Source of the DNA: Flavobacterium tructae
GTDB lineage: Bacteria > Bacteroidota > Bacteroidia > Flavobacteriales > Flavobacteriaceae
DNA length: 64,000 nucleotides
NCBI RefSeq assembly: GCF_002217475.1
Contig: NZ_MUHH01000031.1
Span: 27,415 to 91,414 of the forward strand
Direction of reading: 5' to 3'
The position numbers were made by a program, and so were the translations under genes. Below the pieces are notes generated by a model. It made no database searches, was not told the origin of the DNA, and saw only the letters and a program-made list of their open reading frames with translations. This document shows, piece after piece, positions 7,094 through 15,621 of the stretch; position 1 is the first letter of the stretch; each line of letters starts with the position of its first letter.

Positions 7094-8320
7094 ATGTCAA
7101 AAATTAAACTACAGCAAAACCAAGCTGATCAACAGGAAAAATGGAATCAGTTGTTTTTTGAATACTTTCAGAATATCAACATATTAGGCAGAGATGCTTT
7201 TGCTAATTCGTCTGTCGTCCTGTCTCCGGAGTATAACAAACCGATGGATCGCCTGTGTGCTGTTTTAAACAAAGCTTGTACAGCAATTGTTTTGAATTAC
7301 TTTGAAGACAGCAGAATCCGGAACTATTATCAACTGGAGAATGACCTTGAAGCTTTATTGAAAAAGTGTAGTAGCCAAAGCTATAATCAGGGTTTTTATC
7401 GCCCTGATTTTTTATATGATAGTAATGACCAGCCCAAAATCTGTGAAATAGGAGCACGTTATCCGTTAAATGGATGGATGATCAGTTATTATTTACACCT
7501 GATAAACAATCAGACCAATGAATATAAAGATCAAATAGCTGCAGGAGGTACAGATTTAAAAAATCTTATCGACGATCTGTCTCATCAGTTTGCTCCCCAT
7601 AAAAAAGTAGCTCTTATTCATGATGATGAAAAAGGCAGCGATATTTTTAATGCACAAAGAGAGTTGGCCAAATTAAATATTGAATTAATTTCTGCAAAAC
7701 CTCAGGAGCTCGTGATTGTAAAGGATTCAATAGAAGCCAACGGAGTACCGGTTTCACAATTTATACTCGAAATGGATCGGGAAGAATTAAAAAAAATTAG
7801 CCCCGATGTATTGGACAAGTTAATTGAAGAGAATTGCTATTTCAATGACATTCGAACTTTAATCCTTATTCATGATAAAAGAGTTTTGGCTGTCATGTAT
7901 GATGCCGCGATTATGCTGGACTACCTGAGTAAGGAAGAGTACCATTTTTTGAAAGAGTACCTTATCCCAAGCTTCGTTATTACCGATCCTGTTGAATGCG
8001 ATGAATTTACAAATACAGAACAAAATCTGATTTTAAAACTAAACAGCGGCGGAAGGGGAATTGGAGCCTATGTGAAAAGTGATTGCACTGATGAAAATTG
8101 GAATACTATAGTGAGAGAAAACTGGAAGAGCTATCTGATTCAGCATTTTGTAGATCAAAAAGAGTTTGACGATGCTGAAAACAACCGTCAGATTTATTTA
8201 GTGGGAATGCTGCTGTGCAAAGATGATAAAAGTTATGGATCCGGTATGTTTCGGGGATCAGATGAATCTGTTGTGAATGTGCATCAGGGAAGAGCTTTGA
8301 TTTATCCAATAGCACAGTAG
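7094..8320 (+). CDS. ATP-grasp-like ligase (glutathionylspermidine-synthase type)
   Basis: This 408-residue protein looks like a circularly permuted ATP-grasp enzyme. Signature segments are YRPDFLYD (about 101-108), CEIGARYPLNGW (about 116-127), LKLNSGGRGIGAYV (about 314-327) as the glycine-rich ATP loop, and SGMFRGSDESVVNVHQGR near the C-terminus, where related proteins have nucleotide and metal contacts. Enzymes of this fold activate a carboxylate as an acyl-phosphate and join it to an amine or hydroxyl. Its place in an operon with a radical SAM maturase suggests that it adds an amide or ester bond to the peptide or a pathway intermediate. The family assignment rests on motifs; the substrate is unknown. 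Confidence 0.68.
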   Translation: MSKIKLQQNQADQQEKWNQLFFEYFQNINILGRDAFANSSVVLSPEYNKPMDRLCAVLNKACTAIVLNYFEDSRIRNYYQLENDLEALLKKCSSQSYNQGFYRPDFLYDSNDQPKICEIGARYPLNGWMISYYLHLINNQTNEYKDQIAAGGTDLKNLIDDLSHQFAPHKKVALIHDDEKGSDIFNAQRELAKLNIELISAKPQELVIVKDSIEANGVPVSQFILEMDREELKKISPDVLDKLIEENCYFNDIRTLILIHDKRVLAVMYDAAIMLDYLSKEEYHFLKEYLIPSFVITDPVECDEFTNTEQNLILKLNSGGRGIGAYVKSDCTDENWNTIVRENWKSYLIQHFVDQKEFDDAENNRQIYLVGMLLCKDDKSYGSGMFRGSDESVVNVHQGRALIYPIAQ

Positions 8321-8327
8321 TCAAAAT

Positions 8328-9242
8328 ATGAAACATACCGTTGTGATACCTCTTTATAATAAGGAAGCTTACATCTATGATACCATTCGTTCTCTGGCTT
8401 TTCAGGAAAAAAAAGTGTCAGAGCTTATTATTGTCGATGATTGTAGTTCAGATCTGAGTTTGGTATATCTAAAAGACGCGCTCTCTTTTTTTTCCCCTCA
8501 ATTTTTGCAGACGGATGTTCAGATCATCGAGCTGGAAGAGAATAAAGGTCCAAGTAACGCCAGAAATATTGGAATTGAGTTGGCAACCGGAGATTTGATC
8601 AGTTTTCTGGATGCAGACGATTGTTATTTACCAACTTGTTTACAAGATAGTAGTTCTATGATGGAGGAGGAGAATCTCGATGTGCTGATACTTGGTATTC
8701 TGCTCATCCCGTCAAATCATTACTTACCGAAAACTAAATCATTTGAAAAAGAAATGATTCCCTTTTCAGAGGAACTATTTTTAATTCCGGATCCATTGCA
8801 CACGATTAGTTCTCCCGATTTTATTATGGGTTTTGGCAGTAATGTTGTGATCCGAAAAAAACATCTTGAAGATATTTTTTATGAGACTGATGTTTCAATA
8901 AGCGAAGGCATTGACTTATGGTATCGGGTACTAAAAACATTACCTCAGCCTTCCAGAGTTGGATTACTGAATAAAGCCTGCATCGAAGTACGGGAAGTAG
9001 AAGGAAGTTTGTCCAGAATCAGCCCCACAGATTGGAAAGCAATTGAAATCCCGATCATCATAAAGCGGTATAGAAAAAGCTCCAATCGATACGATCAGCA
9101 GTTAATGGGAATGTATTCGCAGCGATGGCTGGAACACGCCATGGAGCGATTGCCGTCCTGGCAGCAAAAAGGCTTGTTTATTTTCAATCATTTCAAATTA
9201 TTGGTCAAGAACAGTTATTATTTAAAAAGAAGAAACTCTTAA
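8328..9242 (+). CDS. Family 2 glycosyltransferase
   Basis: This 304-residue protein has a GT-A nucleotide-sugar domain. VVIPLYNKEAYI at the N-terminus and IIVDDCSSD (about 34-42) are the usual first strands, NKGPSNARNIGIELATGDLISFLDADD (ending near residue 97) carries the metal-binding D-x-D, and GIDLWYRVL resembles the catalytic-region motif. No membrane segment is present. It probably transfers a sugar from an activated donor to a product of the neighbouring enzymes or to a cell-surface acceptor. It starts 7 nt after the ATP-grasp-like gene and is followed 12 nt later by the adenylating enzyme. Confidence 0.85.
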   Translation: MKHTVVIPLYNKEAYIYDTIRSLAFQEKKVSELIIVDDCSSDLSLVYLKDALSFFSPQFLQTDVQIIELEENKGPSNARNIGIELATGDLISFLDADDCYLPTCLQDSSSMMEEENLDVLILGILLIPSNHYLPKTKSFEKEMIPFSEELFLIPDPLHTISSPDFIMGFGSNVVIRKKHLEDIFYETDVSISEGIDLWYRVLKTLPQPSRVGLLNKACIEVREVEGSLSRISPTDWKAIEIPIIIKRYRKSSNRYDQQLMGMYSQRWLEHAMERLPSWQQKGLFIFNHFKLLVKNSYYLKRRNS

Positions 9243-9254
9243 AAACGACTCCTT

Positions 9255-10451
9255 ATGTATCCCGTTTGTATCCCTCCAAAAATAGACCATTCTGAATTAC
9301 AGGATTACTTTGAATTGGCCAAACAAAATCCGTTGTATATTGAATTTTACAAAGGAAATGATTTTGCTGCCGGAGCACCTGTACTGAGTAAAAAAGAGTT
9401 AATGCCAATTTTAGAGACAAAGTTTAAACTTGAGGAAGAAAAAACAGGCGTTTATCTCGTACGCTCAGGCGGGAGCACTCAAAAGCCGTTGGTTTTTCCG
9501 GTTGATATTCAGGAGAATCATAATCAGCGTCTTGCATTGGCAGGCGAACTCACCCGAAATAATTTTTTTACTTCCAAAACAATTGCCCTGAACATTTTTG
9601 GTTATTCCGATATGTATCGTACGGCAGCTATTATGGATGATATTCTTGAAAAATGTCAGGCAACAACTTTGGCATTAAGTGCCCATGCAAGTTATGCCGA
9701 TATGGAGCAGGCAGCCCGTCATTTCAAACCTGATTTTATATTCGGAACTCCTTCAAAACTAATCTGCTTTGCTCATTTTTTACAAAAGAACAACAGAAAA
9801 ATAGAAATTGGGAAGTTGTTTTATGCGGGAGAGTTTTTACGACCTAATACACAAAAATTTTTACAGCAGGTACTAGGTTTTCAGGAAGTGTATTCCATGT
9901 ATGGTTCCGCCGAAACCGGAATTTGGGCCTGGTCACATTGTACTAAAACGCCATCCTTGTTTTCCGTTATAAAAGGTATTATTGTTGAAATTATAAATCC
10001 CGATGAGGAAGGATACGGTACAATAGCGGTTACTAATACATTCCGTAAAAGGTTTCCGGTTTTTCGATATGCCATCGGAGATATAGGCCGATGGGTAGAA
10101 CTGGATGGAAAATCTTTTTTGGAATTAAAATCCAGAGAGGCAAAATCTTTTATAGTTTGTGAACAGCATTACGACTTAGACAAATTTCTGTCGCTTACAA
10201 ATGAGGCAACCGCTTTTCAGATTCAATTGTCAACAAATAAAAATTTTAAGGATGTTGTAAAGATGCTAATCGTACAAAATGTTTCTGAAGATAAAAGAGA
10301 GGCTTTTGTTGAGGAAAAAGATGCGGCATTGAAAAAACTGTTGAACTATGAAGACGGTTTTATGGATGTTGAGGTTTTGCTGGTTACGGCGGCAGATCTG
10401 TACATAGATCCCAATACGACTAAGACACCAGTATTACTGGATCGTAGATAA
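9255..10451 (+). CDS. PaaK-like adenylate-forming enzyme
   Basis: This 398-residue protein belongs to the phenylacetate-CoA-ligase-like branch of the AMP-forming superfamily. The phosphate-binding motif is SGGSTQKP (71-78), the MYGSAETG motif lies at about 214-221 and the RYAIGDIGRW motif at about 271-280. Such enzymes activate a carboxylate as an acyl-adenylate. At 398 residues it is somewhat short for a full CoA ligase, and the C-terminal domain is reduced, so transfer to a thiol other than CoA or to a peptide amine is possible. It is the last gene of the six-gene operon that begins at 4164; after it comes a ~260-nt gap. Confidence 0.78.
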   Translation: MYPVCIPPKIDHSELQDYFELAKQNPLYIEFYKGNDFAAGAPVLSKKELMPILETKFKLEEEKTGVYLVRSGGSTQKPLVFPVDIQENHNQRLALAGELTRNNFFTSKTIALNIFGYSDMYRTAAIMDDILEKCQATTLALSAHASYADMEQAARHFKPDFIFGTPSKLICFAHFLQKNNRKIEIGKLFYAGEFLRPNTQKFLQQVLGFQEVYSMYGSAETGIWAWSHCTKTPSLFSVIKGIIVEIINPDEEGYGTIAVTNTFRKRFPVFRYAIGDIGRWVELDGKSFLELKSREAKSFIVCEQHYDLDKFLSLTNEATAFQIQLSTNKNFKDVVKMLIVQNVSEDKREAFVEEKDAALKKLLNYEDGFMDVEVLLVTAADLYIDPNTTKTPVLLDRR

Positions 10452-10710
10452 TGCTTTTGTGCAAGTTTGTAATTTTTATTCCCTCTTTAAAAGAATTCTG
10501 TTCCATTGATTATTCGCTTTATGGATAAAAAAACCAGTCTCATGACATTTTTTTATCTAGGGTTTCTTATGCATTGTAATTTTAATCGGGAAAATTAAAA
10601 ATGCTGGTTTCGTAAAGTTATTCTAAAGGAAATCAGAATGATAAGATTATCCATTGAGAATCAAAATAATACCAAACAATCCGAATTAGTAACCCCAAAA
10701 GCAAACTACC

Positions 10711-12555
10711 ATGAAAGATTTAACCTCTTCCTCGAAAAATTGCGTGGATCCGATACCAGATTCAAGATATCCGGTTTTGGAGACTTTTACAGGGCCTCAG
10801 CCCAGACTTCCACAATTTTGGAAATGTACTTGTGTACTTCACCCTTTTAGTCCCCTGCAGAGTAATAGTACTACTGCTGACAAAGAGAGCCCTTTTTTTG
10901 AAATTTGTACCGCGACGGTTTATTATGCCGAAGGACTTGGATTAAACGCTTTGTTGGTAGGTGCTTCCGGCAGAAGATGGTGGTACAGAATAACGCCAAC
11001 TCAAACAGAAGTATCGACCGACGGAATCCGCTATACACCGATCAATGTAGGTTGGCGAATTCCAACTACAAACTGGTTTGGAAATGAAAGCAGTAGAGCA
11101 AAATGTTCCGGAACCAGTTATCTGAACTGGATGAAAGCACAAAAAGTAGATTGGTGGAAAATTCCGGTAGGTAACAGCAGTCCTGCACCTGCTACCTGGA
11201 TGTGGTTTGATCATAAAACCAATTTTCCGGTGCGTCTTATGTTTGGACAAGGACCTGTTGCACGCCCGGGTTTAGGAGATGTTAATCAGCTGGCCTTATT
11301 TCAAATGTTCTCGTTTACTTATTTCTCTACTTTTGAGAAATTATCAAGCAATCCTTTAAACACACCTTTGGTACTTCCGGTTGTAGAAGGTTTTTCATTT
11401 GGAAACCCTGATAACTATGAGCTGTTTACATGGAATACTAATTTTGGGATGACTGTTTTCATGACACCGGTCAATGAAGCATTCAATCCTCTTCCTACAA
11501 GGGTTTTATACAATTGGAGAGACAATTCGCAATACAGCGTTTCATCAGACAGGAGTCAGAGTACCCTGATGAAATATACCTACAATCCCACAAATCCATT
11601 TACTGCGCAACAAGCGCTTCTTACCGGACCAACTCCTACCGGAATGATTCCGCCGCCTAATAGTGGTGCAGGATTTTTAATTAATTATGTAGGAGACAGA
11701 ATAACAAATGCGATTGGTTTTGGAAATTTTCCATTCCCGCAACAACCGCCAAACTGGGTTCAGATTCCGGCGGTACAAGGAAAAATTCATGCCACTATTG
11801 TGAGGAATCCTGCGCTTTGTCCGGGTAATACAGCCACGGTTGTTGGTGTATTTTTTCCGCCTTCAGGAAATAATTATCCAGATTCTACTTATTTATGGAC
11901 CTGGTATAGCCCTTTCGATCGAACCGGAAGACGCAGCCGACCAATAACCTTTATGCAATCGCAGTCAGGTGTAGGTTTAGGAACGAGTCTTGCTTTGGCA
12001 GATTATTTTGATTATGAAGAATTTACAACGCCAATTCCGGCTTGCAATTTCGCGGTTCCACCAGTTGATTTTACCGTTCAGGCAAAACCGAATCCAAGTA
12101 CTCCTGATAATCCTAATCCTTCTTATCCATGGTTGGATACAGGTGTTCGATTGAATCCTAGTAGAGTTGCTACCATAAAATATAAAGATGGGCTATGGAC
12201 GGCGAATCCAAATATCAATAACGGTCATTTGTACAATTCTGCCGGAAACCCAACTTTTATCAGTGCTAAACCCGGTTACGCACTTCCAGGGGCAAACGAG
12301 GGAGCATTGGTAGGTAAAATAGGAGATACTGTTTTCTTAATCGGATTGGGAGCAAACACGCCAGCGGGATTAGTTGGAAAATTAGAATTATGCATCAATG
12401 ACGATTTAAAAGGTATTTACGGAGCAGGTCTGACAGATAATATAGGACAGGTAAACGTGCAGATAAGTGTTAGTTCTCCAAGAAAGGAAAAACTGGAACC
12501 CGTAATAGAAAGCGGGACAGAACCCACTCTGGAAAACGAGCCGGTATCTGAATAA
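10711..12555 (+). CDS. Large signal-less protein with a C-terminal LecA (PA-IL)-like sugar-binding domain
   Basis: This is a 614-residue protein. Roughly residues 1-475 form an unrecognised beta-rich region with many Trp, Pro and Asn residues. From about residue 478 to 595 the order VRLNPSRVATIKY, GALVGKIGD (about 531-539) and LELCINDDLKGIYG..DN-GQVNVQI resembles the galactose-binding LecA/PA-IL lectin of Pseudomonas. The ND pair is kept, but the GTYG loop reads GIYG with a longer insert before DN, so calcium binding cannot be assumed. No signal peptide is present. The last ~17 residues (VIESGTEPTLENEPVSE) are encoded by a copy of the recurrent leader element. The start at 10711 is preferred over the overlapping short frame at 10638. 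Confidence 0.75.
   Translation: MKDLTSSSKNCVDPIPDSRYPVLETFTGPQPRLPQFWKCTCVLHPFSPLQSNSTTADKESPFFEICTATVYYAEGLGLNALLVGASGRRWWYRITPTQTEVSTDGIRYTPINVGWRIPTTNWFGNESSRAKCSGTSYLNWMKAQKVDWWKIPVGNSSPAPATWMWFDHKTNFPVRLMFGQGPVARPGLGDVNQLALFQMFSFTYFSTFEKLSSNPLNTPLVLPVVEGFSFGNPDNYELFTWNTNFGMTVFMTPVNEAFNPLPTRVLYNWRDNSQYSVSSDRSQSTLMKYTYNPTNPFTAQQALLTGPTPTGMIPPPNSGAGFLINYVGDRITNAIGFGNFPFPQQPPNWVQIPAVQGKIHATIVRNPALCPGNTATVVGVFFPPSGNNYPDSTYLWTWYSPFDRTGRRSRPITFMQSQSGVGLGTSLALADYFDYEEFTTPIPACNFAVPPVDFTVQAKPNPSTPDNPNPSYPWLDTGVRLNPSRVATIKYKDGLWTANPNINNGHLYNSAGNPTFISAKPGYALPGANEGALVGKIGDTVFLIGLGANTPAGLVGKLELCINDDLKGIYGAGLTDNIGQVNVQISVSSPRKEKLEPVIESGTEPTLENEPVSE
12502..12555 (+). repeat. Recurrent leader element, copy A, inside the 3' end of a coding sequence
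   Basis: The bases encoding the last residues of the LecA-like protein align with copy B immediately downstream: AGCGGGACAGAACCCACT against AGTGGAGCAGAACCCACT, then GAAAACGAG and CCGGTATCTGAATAA. Synonymous differences (AGT/AGC, GGA/GGG) argue that this copy has been read as protein. It lacks the KPHE ending because the reading frame stops at TAA. Confidence 0.6.
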
Positions 12556-12571
12556 GGAGAAACTTGATCCA

Positions 12572-12637
12572 ATGATAAAAAGTGGAGCAGAACCCACTAT
12601 AAAAAACGAGGCGGTATCTGAAAAGCCCCACGAGTAA
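12572..12637 (+). repeat. Recurrent leader element, copy B; possible 21-residue peptide gene
   Basis: The sequence has AGTGG/CCACT (hairpin arms around AGCAGAAC), then ATAAAAAACGAGGCGG, TATCTGAAAAGCCCC and ACGAGTAA. From the ATG at 12572 it can be read as a 21-residue peptide beginning MIKSGAEPTIKNE and ending VSEKPHE. It follows the LecA-like gene by 16 nt and ends 22 nt before the DUF1842 gene. Peptide or RNA function is undecided. Confidence 0.6.
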
Positions 12638-12659
12638 GAAAAATTTAAATTAAAAGATT

Positions 12660-13073
12660 ATGGCAGATTTATTAGCAGGTGCCTATTTAGCAAAAGGCAC
12701 AATCGGGAATGTAGGAACACCAGGTGCTCCAATTGCATCATTTAGTTTAGTTGTTGTACCATCACAACATTCTGTTTCAGGTACAGTAGTCATTACACAG
12801 GCCATCCCTGGTCCTGATAGTCACATCGTTGTTCATGTTAAAGGAAGAATATATGCAACCGGATTCGGTAAAATTACTCAGGTAGTTAGCCTAAGCGGAC
12901 AATATGTTCAATCTGTTCCTCCTCCTGCAATTGGTTCTTTCTTGGCTAATTTTGAGGCACACTTAGCAATCGATAGTTCATGGAACGGAACAGGAGGATT
13001 CTCTTATTGGAATCACCACATAGAGAATGTGCCGGTAAAGTCTGCAAAGACCCCGAAAAAAGAACTGGCATAG
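12660..13073 (+). CDS. DUF1842 protein
   Basis: This 137-residue protein has no signal peptide. MADLLAGAYLAKGTIGN, GAPIASFSLVVVPS, VSGTVVITQAI, GRIYATGFGKITQVVSLSGQY and SVPPPAIG are the recognisable blocks of the DUF1842 family, whose function is not established. The predicted fold is mostly beta. I know DUF1842 and DUF1843 as families described together, and their presence within 10 kb of each other supports a shared system. The gene is preceded by leader element copy B and followed about 75 nt later by a terminator, so it ends this transcription unit. A lysine-rich C-terminus (KSAKTPKKELA) is not part of the conserved core. Confidence 0.85.
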   Translation: MADLLAGAYLAKGTIGNVGTPGAPIASFSLVVVPSQHSVSGTVVITQAIPGPDSHIVVHVKGRIYATGFGKITQVVSLSGQYVQSVPPPAIGSFLANFEAHLAIDSSWNGTGGFSYWNHHIENVPVKSAKTPKKELA

Positions 13074-13149
13074 AAACTAAATTCTCCCCAAACAATTCAA
13101 TACAAGAATACTGAATTAAGAAAAAATCTTATTTCATTAAAATCTAAAG

Positions 13150-13173
13150 ACCGCCTGCTTCGGGCGGTTTTTT
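13150..13173 (+). terminator. Rho-independent terminator after the DUF1842 gene
   Basis: ACCGCC (13150-13155) pairs with GGCGGT (13163-13168) around a short TGCTTCG loop, and a T run follows (TTTTTTG). Confidence 0.85.
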
Positions 13174-13255
13174 GTTAAAAGAGGTTCTGATAATTAAAAA
13201 CTTCAGACGATTCAAAAAAACAAACAAAAGAAACACCCATTAACTACACCAAATC

Positions 13256-15076
13256 ATGAAAAAAATAAATATAAAAACAGCAGCTACCGTTATCGCGGTT
13301 TTTGCCATCCTAATCCTTGGATGCAAAAAAAATGATATACTGGCAAAGGTTGATTCCGATTACGAATACCTGCCACAAGATGTACAGGATTCATGCAGTG
13401 TTTCAGAAGATGAATTCAAGACCTGGTTTAAAACAAAGAAAATTACCGAAAATGGACTTGTTGAACCTGCAAACAGTGTTGATTTTCCACATAGAAATAA
13501 TTGCGATTTTTATAAATGGTCTGAACAAATGTTTTTATGGATCACCTCTCCAGTTTCCGACGGAGACTATAAAAGTGGTGGCACTGTAATAGAATCTCCC
13601 GTTTTCTATAATGTTTCTGCAGAAGATCCCGTTACCAAAAAACGTGTTTTAACACCACATAAACCAAATACTTTATTGAGTGCTGTGAGTAATATTAGCC
13701 AAACAGGACCAAACAGACTTCCAATTATAATTGATAAAAAAGGAAGAGCATTTGAAGTAGAACCTCAAAGTAAAAATGAAGCTGTTAAAGATGCGTCAAA
13801 TAAATCTGTGATAGTAGGCGGGGTTATTGCTAATGCCAATGGGGTGCATTCTTTTATAGATACAAAAGGAAAAGCTATTTCTAAGCCTAAAGCGATAATA
13901 GATACTAAAGGTCATCGTGAAAACATTGTGCAGGAGTTTATAACAAAAGATAATAAAACTTTGTTCCTGGATTCAAAGGGAGATGTAATTGATACAGAAC
14001 AAGGACAGGCAGGTTCTAACGGAGCGTTAGTTGCGGTAAATAAATCACTGGTGTATTACATCACAATGGTAAACGATGTTTATGCTTATTTTCTGACGGG
14101 TGTACAAAACAAGAAATTAAATGGTAATCAGTTCCCTACTACAGCCAGTGCAAGAGATAGTATTCTTGCCTATGCAAAGAGCAGCGGTTTTGCCGCTCCA
14201 CCGGATCCGGATGCTTTGGCAATAGAATTAAAGACATCATGGGTGGAAGTAAAGGATTTACCAAATCCGGAGAGTTATGTTACAATCAAAGCTAAGATTC
14301 CTGTATACGACAAATCAGACCCTAAGTTGTGGAAGCTAACAAATAAAACAACAACAGCAACACTGGCGTTGGTTGGAATGCACATTGTAGGAAGTGTTGC
14401 AGGACATCCCGAAATGATCTGGGCAACTTTTGAACACCAAAAAAATGCACCAAACGAAGCGTATTCTTATAGAGATGTTAATGGTAAAATCAAGCAAGTA
14501 AAAGCTGATGGAGGAAAAGATTGGCTCTTTAATGTTAATGCCGACGATACCACAAAAAATACGCAGAAGATGACTGTTGAAAACAATACAATTAAAATTA
14601 CTGACCCAGCGATAGACAAGCCTAATATAAAAAGAGTTATGGCCTGGGGAGTTGCTTCTGATACTGTTCCAAATCAAGAGAATAGAACTCCTGCAGATTC
14701 GAATAGTGAAGTTATTGCTATTAACAACAGTATACGTAAAATGTTGGTTGGTAATGATATTAGAAAGAATTATTTACTAATCGGTGCGACCTGGACTTTT
14801 GGTGGTGCAGGGCCCAATGGTAATTCATATCCTTACGGTGGAAATAACGGAGATGCAATTGGAACAGGGCGATTAGCGAATAGTACTATGGAGACCTTTT
14901 TTCAGTCTCCAAGCTCCAATTCTGTTCCGGATGGAAATTACAAATCAGTTACGTCCTGCTTTTTTTGTCACAGTGGCGGAAATAGTGTAAAACCAGATAG
15001 TCTGAGTCATGTGTTTACTCATATAATACCATTGTCTACAAAGACGAGAGATTTACTTAAAAGAAAAATAAATTAA
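13256..15076 (+). CDS. Lipoprotein with a C-terminal CxxCH heme motif (c-type cytochrome-like)
   Basis: This 606-residue protein begins with a lipoprotein signal ending in LILGC (Cys23), so it is predicted to be exported and lipidated. The N-terminal part contains SEQMFLWITSP. The middle holds four short D-x-K-G repeats between about residues 160 and 245 (DKKG, DTKG, DTKG, DSKG). LVGMHIVGSVAGHPEMIWATFEH (about 372-394) is a conserved-looking block. CFFCH near residue 568 is a single heme-attachment motif. I do not recognise a named family; a one-electron carrier or redox enzyme at the membrane is the natural reading. It lies between two terminators, so it is transcribed alone. Confidence 0.75.
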   Translation: MKKINIKTAATVIAVFAILILGCKKNDILAKVDSDYEYLPQDVQDSCSVSEDEFKTWFKTKKITENGLVEPANSVDFPHRNNCDFYKWSEQMFLWITSPVSDGDYKSGGTVIESPVFYNVSAEDPVTKKRVLTPHKPNTLLSAVSNISQTGPNRLPIIIDKKGRAFEVEPQSKNEAVKDASNKSVIVGGVIANANGVHSFIDTKGKAISKPKAIIDTKGHRENIVQEFITKDNKTLFLDSKGDVIDTEQGQAGSNGALVAVNKSLVYYITMVNDVYAYFLTGVQNKKLNGNQFPTTASARDSILAYAKSSGFAAPPDPDALAIELKTSWVEVKDLPNPESYVTIKAKIPVYDKSDPKLWKLTNKTTTATLALVGMHIVGSVAGHPEMIWATFEHQKNAPNEAYSYRDVNGKIKQVKADGGKDWLFNVNADDTTKNTQKMTVENNTIKITDPAIDKPNIKRVMAWGVASDTVPNQENRTPADSNSEVIAINNSIRKMLVGNDIRKNYLLIGATWTFGGAGPNGNSYPYGGNNGDAIGTGRLANSTMETFFQSPSSNSVPDGNYKSVTSCFFCHSGGNSVKPDSLSHVFTHIIPLSTKTRDLLKRKIN

Positions 15077-15082
15077 TTCAAC

Positions 15083-15116
15083 AAAAGCCGGGACTAAATT
15101 TTAGTTACCGGCTTTT
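15083..15116 (+). terminator. Rho-independent terminator
   Basis: AAAAGCCGG (15083-15091) pairs with CCGGCTTTT (15108-15116), and the inner bases ACTAAA/TTTAGT extend the stem. It begins 6 nt after the stop codon of the cytochrome-like lipoprotein gene. Confidence 0.85.
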
Positions 15117-15122
15117 AATTTT

Positions 15123-15292
15123 GTAAAAGGAATGATGAAGATAAGTAAATTTATCTTTGGTATTTGTAGTCAGATCGAATCAAAAAAAACAAAGCATTTC
15201 TACCCCGGTTTTAAATATATCCAATAAGCTTAAAGTAATCCTGCTCTTTTCAATAAACTTCCGGTTTGGGTTTCTGACTACCGAACAGTTCG
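15123..15292 (-). pseudogene. Decayed 3'-end fragment of the M3 oligopeptidase gene and its downstream region
   Basis: About 170 bp here align with 27481-27660 on the same strand. The alignment covers the last ~18 codons of the M3 peptidase gene (reading the minus strand, QEPKPEALLKRAGLL in the intact gene) and about 110 bp downstream of it. In this copy the coding part has lost one base, which gives an early TGA, and the terminator stem (CCGA/TCGG in the intact copy) is broken. A ~20-bp segment present at 27.6 kb is missing. It is a dead duplicate that marks a recombination junction. Confidence 0.8.
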
Positions 15293-15621
15293 CAAAAAAA
15301 ATATATAAGTTTTAGAGACTTTTACAATTACAGCGTTAAGAAAAATCTTATGACTGATTTATTTGTTTTCGTGTCATCATATAGGGATCTCGTGACATTT
15401 TCCGATATTAAATTGAATGGCTCGTTTAGTTTTGAACAGATAAAGATATAAAAGCCATAGATTTAGTATGCTGACCCCAAACAGTATAAAACATCCCTTT
15501 TTGAAAATTAGTTCGACATTATTTTTTTAGTTGGTTTTTAAATGTTTTTCTGTTTTACAGTTCTTTTTCTCGGCTTGTCTTTATTTAAATATGATAAAGT
15601 ATTATTTAAAGCGTACAAACT
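15293..15621. other. Intergenic stretch before the AraC-type gene
   Basis: No gene is supported in these ~330 bases. The sequence is A/T-rich. TCTCGTGACATTTTCC near 15386 resembles TCTCATGACATTTTTT near 10540, upstream of the LecA-like gene, which might be a shared upstream site, but the match is short. Confidence 0.35.

Noticed and set aside
10638..10850. 70-residue frame starting 73 nt before the LecA-like gene
   Set aside because: It overlaps the 614-aa gene in another frame, resembles nothing, and ends within that gene. The longer frame has the plausible composition and domain.
14336..14677. 113-residue minus-strand frame within the cytochrome-like gene
   Set aside because: It is a shadow of a well-supported gene with a signal peptide and heme motif, and has no recognisable domain.
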